DNA of 15,249 nucleotides from Fen-671 sp035502515 (GTDB taxonomy: Bacteria > Actinomycetota > Acidimicrobiia > Acidimicrobiales > Palsa-688), in NCBI GenBank assembly GCA_035502515.1, contig DATJUH010000109.1:1-15249 (forward strand), given 5' to 3'. The translations under genes and the position numbers were made by a program. Each line of letters begins with the position of its first letter. Positions within the stretch are counted from its first letter, which is position 1. Shown piece after piece: positions 6,595-11,660 of the stretch. The notes under the pieces were generated by a model that saw nothing but the letters and a program-made list of their open reading frames with translations, was not told where the DNA came from and searched no databases.

Positions 6595-7394
6595 GCGACG
6601 GCACGGCCGGCCGGCCGCACGCTTTCGATTCCGGTCTGACCATCCCCGATTTCGCCGCCTGCCTGTCGATGGGGGTGGAGCCGCTCGGATTGGTCCAGGG
6701 TTACTTCTGCGGTCAGATCAGCAATTGGTCCAATTATTCATACGACGCCGGCTACTACTACCCCTGCGCTTGTTACGAGACGGGGCCGCACAACCAGGGG
6801 TGGGTGGGGCAGGTCCGGGATCTCGACGATGCCTGGATGCAGGCTCACCGGACCGCCCTCGGGCGGATGTTGAAAGAGGCGGCTGACCTCGGGGCCCACG
6901 GCGTGGTCGGCGTGAAGACCGATCTGAGCCACCCGACCAACGAGAACAGCTGCGAAGTTCATCTGTACGGGACAGCCGTGGTCGTGTCGGGCGCAGCCCC
7001 GCCGCAACAGCTGTGGTCGACTCAAATAGCCGGGCACAAGTTGGCCAAACTGATCGAGATCGGTTATGTGCCTGGCTCGGTCGTTTACACCCGCTGCACG
7101 GCGATCATGGCGGAGGGCTGCTACATGGAGTACTACGGCTCGGGCCGCTGCGGTACGGGGTACACGATCTCACCTCTGCAAGACGCTCACAAACTTGCTC
7201 GCTCCCGCGCCATTGACGCAGCCGTGAGCAGTTACCGAGGCAGTTCCCTGTACGACGTCCGGATGGAGGTCGAGGAGTCTGAGCGCTACCGCAATACGTA
7301 CATTATTTGCTCGCTTTTCGGCTCCCTGGTCGACCGGGCCCGCTCCCCTCTGCCGGTGGCGCAGCCGGTCCCGACGATCAGCCTGTCGCAATGA
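6591..7394 (+). CDS. Tandem YbjQ-like protein, Cys/Tyr-rich, second of three
   Basis: The 267-residue product again has two YbjQ-like halves (about 15-132 and 138-255) but is more divergent. Half 1 keeps LSMGVEPLGLVQG, the ALGRMLKEAADLGAHGVVGVKTDL helix-strand, and HLYGTAVVVSG. Half 2 keeps IEIGYVPGSVVYT, an SRAIDAA helix and a final LFGSLV strand in place of GTAV. Loops are unusual: half 1 holds YYYPCACYETG (Cys59 and Cys61) and half 2 holds EGCYMEYYGSGRCGTG. These Cys/Tyr loops could bind metal or join subunits. The start is taken as TTG at 6591, because it forms a TTGA overlap like the other junctions and the first codons read naturally. A longer in-frame extension upstream lies wholly inside the preceding gene and is rejected. 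There is no clear ribosome binding site, so coupling is likely needed. Confidence 0.8.
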   Translation: MSDGTAGRPHAFDSGLTIPDFAACLSMGVEPLGLVQGYFCGQISNWSNYSYDAGYYYPCACYETGPHNQGWVGQVRDLDDAWMQAHRTALGRMLKEAADLGAHGVVGVKTDLSHPTNENSCEVHLYGTAVVVSGAAPPQQLWSTQIAGHKLAKLIEIGYVPGSVVYTRCTAIMAEGCYMEYYGSGRCGTGYTISPLQDAHKLARSRAIDAAVSSYRGSSLYDVRMEVEESERYRNTYIICSLFGSLVDRARSPLPVAQPVPTISLSQ

Positions 7395-8266
7395 CCACGG
7401 CCGCGGAACCGCTGGGCGGGACAGGCCACCAGGAAACCGACCTGCGCCAGCTTGGCCAGGCTCTGGGCGCAGGTGAGCGCGCCCCGGCCACCAGTGGCGG
7501 CGGGACGACGTCGGACCTGTCCCTCGACGAAATACTCCTGCTTCATTCGGTGGGCCTCGAACCAGTCCAGGTCGTGTTCGGGATCGGAGTTATCTCCATC
7601 CTGACCGGTGTCTGGAATTGGGCCACCGGGCCGGTTACCGACGCTCATGACGCCTTCCAACGGGCGTTCGAAGAGGCGAAAGAGACGATCCGCTCGCAAG
7701 CTCATGCGGCCGGCGCCGTGGGGGTTCTCGGCGTAGAGGTGGAAATGCAGGTGTCTTATCACCGTTACACGGTGGTGGTGACGGGGACGGCGGTGCGGGC
7801 TTTCACCGACGACACAGGCCATAGCCACTTCGCGGCGACGTACCACAGCCCGTTCCTGTGCGACCTGTCAGCCCGGGATTTCGTCGTCCTCAGTTCGGCC
7901 GGTTGGTACCCGCTCGACCTGGTGGCGGGAGCCTCTTACGTCCACGCCCCACGGCGTACCCTGGGGACGGCCATGAGCCAGTCAACGCAGAACGTCGAGC
8001 TGACCAACTACACCGAGACCCTTTACCAGGCCCGGGAAGCGGCCATGGAAGAGATGCAGAGCCACATAATCCAGGCCGGTGGCACGGGGCTGGTAGACGC
8101 CAAGGTCATCGACCGCCCGGTCCATTTCGCCCATCACGTCGTGGAGTTCGTCTGCTACGGCACGGCCATAAAGATGCTGGCGAAGGAGCACACCCATCCC
8201 CAAATGACCCTCGTACTGCCATTGGACGACCAGGTGCGCACCTTCGAGGCCACGTCACTGGACTGA
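7391..8266 (+). CDS. Tandem YbjQ-domain protein, third of three
   Basis: The 291-residue product has a flexible Gly/Ala-rich N-terminus (1-40) and two YbjQ-type domains. Domain 1 (about 41-137) begins TSDLSLDEILLLHSVGLEP and has AHAAGAVGVLGVEVEM and VTGTAVRAF. Domain 2 (about 152-262) begins SPFLCDLSARDFVVLSSAGW and has YQAREAAMEEM, GGTGLVDAKV and EFVCYGTAI. Start ATG overlaps the previous stop as ATGA. The domain-start motif (S/C)DLS is shared with the first tandem protein, so the copies arose by duplication within this lineage and then diverged. The last codons and the stop lie inside the first unit of a 14-base tandem repeat, so the C-terminal residues TSLD are repeat-encoded. Function is unknown; operon context suggests work with PspA. 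Confidence 0.87.
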   Translation: MTTAAEPLGGTGHQETDLRQLGQALGAGERAPATSGGGTTSDLSLDEILLLHSVGLEPVQVVFGIGVISILTGVWNWATGPVTDAHDAFQRAFEEAKETIRSQAHAAGAVGVLGVEVEMQVSYHRYTVVVTGTAVRAFTDDTGHSHFAATYHSPFLCDLSARDFVVLSSAGWYPLDLVAGASYVHAPRRTLGTAMSQSTQNVELTNYTETLYQAREAAMEEMQSHIIQAGGTGLVDAKVIDRPVHFAHHVVEFVCYGTAIKMLAKEHTHPQMTLVLPLDDQVRTFEATSLD

Positions 8267-8323
8267 GGTCACTGGACTGAGGTCACTGGACTGGGGTCAC
8301 TGGACTGGGGTCACTGGACCGAG
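8254..8323. repeat. Five 14-base tandem repeats over the operon's stop codon
   Basis: The unit GTCACTGGACTGAG occurs five times without gaps: two exact copies, two with GGG at the end, and one with ACCGAG. The first copy encodes the last residues and stop of the third YbjQ protein. Each unit of the TGAG form contains an in-frame-capable TGA. It may be a slippage repeat or a protein-binding array at the 3' end of the operon. No terminator hairpin is otherwise visible here. Confidence 0.9.
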
Positions 8324-8393
8324 CACGTCAGGCCGCGGCCGCCACCCTCTCCGCAGGTCGCCGTTTACGACTCTGGCCCACGGTTGGCCCGTT

Positions 8394-8455
8394 CTGGGTG
8401 TGAAAATCGTCTTTGGGTACCAAAACCTAACTGTAACAACGGTCCTGACACCCAG
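8394..8455. other. Inverted repeat around a low-GC patch
   Basis: CTGGGTGT (8394-8401) and ACACCCAG (8448-8455) are perfect complements separated by 46 bases. The enclosed patch is AT-richer than either side and contains a small TTTGG-GTA-CCAAA hairpin. It could be part of a 3' untranslated structure of the pspA operon or a terminator. It does not look like an insertion-sequence end. Confidence 0.35.
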
Positions 8456-8460
8456 TCCGC

Positions 8461-8580
8461 GGCCGGCGACAGGGTCGTGACTCCCGGGCGGCGGCGGCGG
8501 GGTCGTGACCCCCCGGGCGGCGGCGACAGGGTCGTGAAACCCCGGGCGGCGGCGGCAGGGTCGTGAACCAGGGGGCAGCG
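8461..8580. repeat. Four GC-rich 28-29-base tandem repeats
   Basis: The core GGGTCGTGA recurs at 8472, 8500, 8529 and 8558, followed each time by a C-run, GGGC and a GGCGGCGGC tract. Copies differ by a few bases and one indel. No spacers separate them, so this is a minisatellite-like array rather than CRISPR. It lies between the convergent ends of the YbjQ operon and the DUF427 gene. Confidence 0.85.
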
Positions 8581-8640
8581 GCGGGCTGAACCACATCCGG
8601 CCGCCGGGTTGGTTGAGCCCGTCGCCGACCGCCTCCGCCG

Positions 8641-9030
8641 TTAGCGCGAGCCCGCGGAGGCCACAATATCGACGCGGTCGGGGTAGAAGGCTACGTGCCC
8701 GGCTATTTCTTTGACGGCCGGATAGGGCTCGGGGTAATACCAGACGACGTTCGGCAGGTCGGCTGTAGCCCCGCCGGCAATATCGTAATAAGAGGCCTCG
8801 CCCTTGTACGGGCAGTACGTGTGATGGTCACTGGCCCGCAGGTGCTCTTGACTGACGTCCTCCAGCGGAATGTAAAAGACGGGCGGGTAAGAGGCCTCAT
8901 GCAATTCAATGGCCCGGTCGGTGTCGGCGATCACGCCTTCGCCACTACTCACGACGACCCGGCAACCGGGACGTCGGAGCGTGATGGGGTGGTCTGGACC
9001 AGGCGTCAAACGGGGGCGGGTGTCAGTCAC
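8641..9030 (-). CDS. DUF427 domain protein
   Basis: The 129-residue protein is a single DUF427 (PF04248) domain. It shows RVVVSSGEGVIADTDRAIELHE, VFYIPLEDV, the family hallmark TYCPYKGEASYY (71-82), VVWYYPEPYPAVKEIAGHVAFYPDRVDI and a short tail. These small cytosolic proteins, widespread in actinobacteria, have no assigned biochemical function. GTG start, with GAGAGG about 8 bases upstream, fits. It is on the same strand as the L,D-transpeptidase and 77 bases beyond it, with a possible -10 TAGTCT in between (complement of 9067-9072), so it may have its own promoter. Length is typical of the family and nothing key is missing. Confidence 0.9.
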   Translation of the reverse strand: MTDTRPRLTPGPDHPITLRRPGCRVVVSSGEGVIADTDRAIELHEASYPPVFYIPLEDVSQEHLRASDHHTYCPYKGEASYYDIAGGATADLPNVVWYYPEPYPAVKEIAGHVAFYPDRVDIVASAGSR

Positions 9031-9085
9031 GGGGACAACCTCTCTTGACAGTTGACGTTCCTGCGCAGACTACGCCGCCGGCGCG

Positions 9086-9117
9086 GCTAACTTACTGGGC
9101 CGCTAACTCATTGGGCC
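9086..9117. repeat. Imperfect 16-base tandem repeat over the L,D-transpeptidase stop
   Basis: GCTAACTTACTGGGCC (9086-9101) is followed directly by GCTAACTCATTGGGCC (9102-9117), with two mismatches. The second copy contains the stop codon of the minus-strand L,D-transpeptidase gene. Probably replication slippage. Confidence 0.7.
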
Positions 9118-10340
9118 GGGCCGATCCATGAGGAGACCGTGACCAACGTGCCGACGGGGTCGTAGGCGTACACTATGGCGCCCTGGGACGGCTCCACTTC
9201 GACGCAGCCGTTGCTCTGCGGGTAACCATAACCGTAACGCGGGTAGGCGTGGATGGCGTCTCCTACCGAAGGCAGGAAATAACTGGCGTAGGCTACCCAA
9301 ACGGAATAGCAATAACCGTTGACGTCGCAACCCTTCATCAAATTGGGGTTCTGCTTGTAGACAACTGGCCAGGTGCCTTCGGGCGTGTAGGCGCCCGGCA
9401 CCCCGGTATTCGTCAGGGTGTTGTAGATGAACTTGCCGTCCTGCCATACGTAGAGCGTTTCCGGCAGGCTCTCCGACACAATCACGTAGTCATAAGGACT
9501 GCTGTTCATTTGTCGCTTGGCGACGGCGCTCAATAGTGCATGCCACACATCGGTCCCCGCCACGCCATCGGGCACCAGTCCCACCGCCGACTCGAACTGC
9601 ATGATGGCACCCATTGTGACCACGTTGGGCTGGCCACGGACCCATTGCTGCGCAAGCGACGACGGGACGTCGGGGTAGGCCCAGGCGAACGTCCCGGCCA
9701 TGGGGAGCAGTGGCAATAGCTTGGCGTTGGCCGGCAATTGGGCCAACGCAGTCTTCCGGTTGGGGACGTCACCAGTTGGCGTGAACCGCAGGGGCAGGTA
9801 GCCCAGCATGGCCAGGTACTGCTGGAGGAGCAGCACCGACGGAAGCCCGGTGGTGAACTTGAACACAGTCCTCCCGGTGCCCGAGCTGCCTTCGCCCGGT
9901 ACCGACACACGGTAAGTGGTGCCGAACTCCCAGTACCCTGTGGGCCTGAACACGAGCTGGTCCCCCATCTGGTCCCATATCCCCGGCATGCCGGGCGAGA
10001 TGGTGGGAAGAGGCACGGTGGGGCCCAGGGTACGGTTGAACGTGAGGGTAAGAGGAGCGCGAGAAGCCACTCCCTGTGAGCTGTTCCGGGGCGTCATCCG
10101 GAGCACCCTCACCGGCGGCGGCGCCGTCGTCGACGTCGTTGTGGGCAAGGGCGTGGACAGAACTGTCGTCTTCACCGGCTCGGCTTTGTGTGCTGCGCTG
10201 AGACGGAGCCGGGGGCGGGGCACCCTGCCCCCCAGCGACGACGAGGATGCCGACGCCACCAGGCCCGCCAGGGCGACAACGGCCAATGCGCCAATAGCGG
10301 CCCGTCCGGGCCACCGCGACCGGCCTGCTCCCTTGGCCAC
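9108..10340 (-). CDS. Secreted L,D-transpeptidase (YkuD), Ig-like/PG-binding N-terminus
   Basis: The 410-residue protein opens with a positively charged stretch and a hydrophobic segment (about 14-35), a signal peptide or membrane anchor. A Thr/Pro-rich linker with TTTSTTAPPP follows (about 60-76). A beta-rich Ig-like domain (about 78-165: TPRNSSQGVASRAPLTLTFN through TVFKFTTG) comes next, then a helical peptidoglycan-binding-like region with LLLQQYLAMLGYLP and MQFESAVGLVPDGVAGTDVW. The YkuD catalytic domain ends the chain, with His364 (HAYP) and Cys379 in SNGC. L,D-transpeptidases make 3-3 cross-links or attach proteins in peptidoglycan and are carbapenem-sensitive. The usual SHGC is SNGC here, a variant known in the superfamily. 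Start is GTG (10338-10340), 6 bases after a TAGGCT -10 box, consistent with a leaderless transcript. It lies upstream of DUF427. Confidence 0.9.
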   Translation of the reverse strand: MAKGAGRSRWPGRAAIGALAVVALAGLVASASSSSLGGRVPRPRLRLSAAHKAEPVKTTVLSTPLPTTTSTTAPPPVRVLRMTPRNSSQGVASRAPLTLTFNRTLGPTVPLPTISPGMPGIWDQMGDQLVFRPTGYWEFGTTYRVSVPGEGSSGTGRTVFKFTTGLPSVLLLQQYLAMLGYLPLRFTPTGDVPNRKTALAQLPANAKLLPLLPMAGTFAWAYPDVPSSLAQQWVRGQPNVVTMGAIMQFESAVGLVPDGVAGTDVWHALLSAVAKRQMNSSPYDYVIVSESLPETLYVWQDGKFIYNTLTNTGVPGAYTPEGTWPVVYKQNPNLMKGCDVNGYCYSVWVAYASYFLPSVGDAIHAYPRYGYGYPQSNGCVEVEPSQGAIVYAYDPVGTLVTVSSWIGPAQ

Positions 10341-10346
10341 AGCTGC

Positions 10347-10352
10347 AGCCTA
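10347..10352 (-). promoter_or_regulatory. -10 box for a leaderless L,D-transpeptidase transcript
   Basis: On the minus strand TAGGCT (TANNNT form) ends 6 bases before the GTG start, so transcription would begin at or next to the start codon. No ribosome binding site is seen, which agrees. No convincing -35. Confidence 0.4.
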
Positions 10353-10423
10353 CCGCCCCACCGCCCGAAGCTCGACCCAAGTCGTACCCGGGCAGTCAAG
10401 CGCGGGCAACGCAACGAGTTCAG

Positions 10424-10462
10424 TGGCTTGGGCCGGTTCATTGGTTCGGGCCGGGCAAGCCA
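10424..10462 (-). terminator. Imperfect hairpin after the VOC gene
   Basis: TGGCTTG (10424-10430) pairs with CAAGCCA (10456-10462), with GGCC elements inside. It lies just past the stop of the minus-strand VOC gene. No T-run follows. Likely the 3' end of the XRE-membrane-VOC operon. Confidence 0.35.
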
Positions 10463-10479
10463 AACCAAATAATTAAGGC

Positions 10480-10905
10480 TCAGCCGCTCCCCGTAAGGCG
10501 GAAGACTTTGGGCGCGCTCGCGTGGGCGCGTTCGGCGGTGCTCAGCTCGACGCAGAAGTCGTTGCCCTCCGGGTCGGCCAGCCACACCCAGCCGAGGCCC
10601 TCTCCCGGCTCGTCTCGATGGTCCTCGACGACTGTGGCCCCCAGTTCGACCAGACGGGCCACCTCTTCATCTCGAGCACGGTCGGCGGGCGCCAGATCTA
10701 CGTGCACCCGGTTTTTGACGGTACGGGGCTCAGGGACCGGTATAAACAGCATCGTCGGCCCGGCCGGAGGTGGGAACGACGGAGCGACCAGCACCGGCGG
10801 GTCGTCGTCGCAGTAGACGTTCCAGCCCAGCACAGCGGCCCAGAAGCGCCCAAGAGCCAGGGCGTCGCGGCAATCGAAGGTGATATTGCGCAACCAGCTG
10901 GTCAC
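10480..10905 (-). CDS. VOC superfamily (glyoxalase/bleomycin-resistance-like) protein
   Basis: The 141-residue protein has the VOC paired beta-alpha-beta-beta-beta pattern. It opens WLRNITFDCRDALALGRFWAAVLGW, the usual first strand and helix of the Glyoxalase_6-like group. The middle holds VHVDL with His68, and the end holds WVWLADPEGNDFCVEL with Glu120; these are the classical second-half metal-ligand positions. The first-half ligand position is Asp11 rather than His or Glu. VOC proteins include lyases, dioxygenases and drug-binding proteins, so activity cannot be stated. The GTG start overlaps, as GTGA, the stop of the frame encoding the tail of the upstream membrane protein. That shows the ancestral gene order was XRE, membrane protein, VOC, with translational coupling. 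Confidence 0.88.
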   Translation of the reverse strand: MTSWLRNITFDCRDALALGRFWAAVLGWNVYCDDDPPVLVAPSFPPPAGPTMLFIPVPEPRTVKNRVHVDLAPADRARDEEVARLVELGATVVEDHRDEPGEGLGWVWLADPEGNDFCVELSTAERAHASAPKVFRLTGSG

Positions 10906-11036
10906 GAGCGCAATCCTGTTGCCTCACCGGTCGGGCGTTCGGCCCTTACCCGCGGCCACGCCACCGCAACAACATAGCCCAGGCCACCGATAGCGCCGAT
11001 CACGTCGTAGGGCCAGCCGCTGTGACCTTCAGCCAA
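10902..11036 (-). pseudogene. Detached C-terminal tail of the DUF2178-like membrane protein
   Basis: This frame reads AEGHSGWPYDVIGAIGGLGY followed by VVAVAWPRVRAERPTG, a typical last segment and transmembrane helix for small actinobacterial membrane proteins paired with XRE regulators. It begins where the upstream membrane ORF stops and is offset by one base. Removing one G from GTTGGCTGAA near 11033 would join the two into one protein of about 140 residues. Its TGA overlaps the VOC GTG by 4 bases. It could also be translated alone from a TTG at 11036 (44 residues). Confidence 0.6.
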
Positions 11037-11334
11037 CGGACACGATAAAACCGACCGACACGGCGATGATCATGGCCACCGCCGCTGTCCCCGTCGCTGC
11101 CAGGTCCATGCCGGCGATGCGCTCGTCCCTGTGGTCCAGGAGCCCTCTGACCGTCTCACTATGCCGGCCGGCCAGCGCGATGACAACGCTGAACACGACC
11201 ATGATGGAGAGGCACACTACTCCGATGAGTGGCTGGCCCCCGATGGAAAACGCAATCAAATAAAGGGCGCCGATGACCACACCCAATATCGGAGTAGCCG
11301 AATAATTGTGGCAAATATTACAGGTGGTCTGCAT
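11029..11334 (-). CDS. Small membrane protein (DUF2178-like), frameshifted near its end
   Basis: The 101-residue reading has two closely spaced hydrophobic helices (about 16-37 and 39-55), a polar loop SETVRGLLDHRDERIAGMDL, and a third helix (about 80-100), then stops early. The DER(x)n(M/I)DL loop between helices is typical of membrane proteins encoded beside short XRE regulators. I took the ATG at 11334 rather than an earlier in-frame codon because GAGGAG lies 7 bases upstream and the start then overlaps the XRE gene by 17 bases. The N-terminus has CNIC, a possible metal-binding pair. The expected last segment is found one frame over (10902-11036), so a single-base insertion probably truncates the protein. 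Sequencing error is possible. Function is unknown. Confidence 0.65.
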   Translation of the reverse strand: MQTTCNICHNYSATPILGVVIGALYLIAFSIGGQPLIGVVCLSIMVVFSVVIALAGRHSETVRGLLDHRDERIAGMDLAATGTAAVAMIIAVSVGFIVSVG

Positions 11335-11536
11335 CAAAGATCTCCTCGACGGTGCTTCCGAAATAACGGGCAATCGCTATCGCCAGCGGTAACGACGGGG
11401 TGTACCGGCCCGTCTCGATGGCGTTAACGGTCTGACGCGACACTTCGAGCTTCTGGGCGAGCTCAGCTTGCGACAGGCCCTTAGCCGTGCGAAGTTGGCG
11501 AACGTGGTTCCGCAAGGCCCCGGGGTTATATGTCAA
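11318..11536 (-). CDS. XRE family transcriptional regulator, short
   Basis: The 72-residue protein is little more than one HTH_3 domain: NHVRQLRTAKGLSQAELAQK, then LEVSRQTVNAIETGRYTPSL, then PLAIAIARYFGSTVEEIFD. Such short regulators usually control an adjoining membrane-protein gene and themselves. The TTG at 11536 is the longest start; TTG at 11515 (giving MRNHVRQLR) matches the usual length of the family and may be the true one. Two near-identical 18-base sites lie upstream at 11531-11548 and 11577-11594. The distal one contains a TTGACA that could be the -35 of this gene. The gene overlaps the membrane-protein gene by 17 bases and is divergent from a DHA2 exporter, which it may also control. 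Confidence 0.88.
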   Translation of the reverse strand: MTYNPGALRNHVRQLRTAKGLSQAELAQKLEVSRQTVNAIETGRYTPSLPLAIAIARYFGSTVEEIFDADHL

Positions 11537-11548
11537 GCGTACTTGTCA
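11531..11548. promoter_or_regulatory. Putative XRE operator, proximal copy
   Basis: TGTCAAGCGTACTTGTCA is near-palindromic (TGTCAAG against CTTGTCA) and matches the site at 11577-11594 in 16 of 18 bases. It lies at the 5' end of the XRE gene, over the TTG at 11536. Binding by the XRE protein is inferred from position and duplication. Confidence 0.55.
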
Positions 11549-11576
11549 TCTCTATCCTGGACCATGTTCGGTCCGA

Positions 11577-11594
11577 TGTCAAGTGTGCTTGTCA
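11577..11594. promoter_or_regulatory. Putative XRE operator, distal copy, over a -35 box
   Basis: TGTCAAGTGTGCTTGTCA repeats the proximal site with two differences, 46 bases away. On the minus strand it contains TTGACA (11582-11577), and CAGGAT follows at 17 bases, which would make a promoter for the XRE operon. On the plus strand it is 67 bases before the exporter start, so one regulator could act on both units. Confidence 0.55.
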
Positions 11595-11660
11595 GCAGTT
11601 TCGAGCGACGGACATTAGGCTGGCCGATAGTGAAGCACCGCGTGCGATTGGCCAGGGACA

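Noticed and set aside
7307..7390. Earlier start for the third YbjQ protein
   Set aside because: It would overlap the preceding gene by about 88 bases; ATG 7391 forms the same 4-base overlap as the other junctions.
8461..8580. CRISPR array
   Set aside because: The repeats abut with no unique spacers, are imperfect and very GC-rich, and no cas gene is near.
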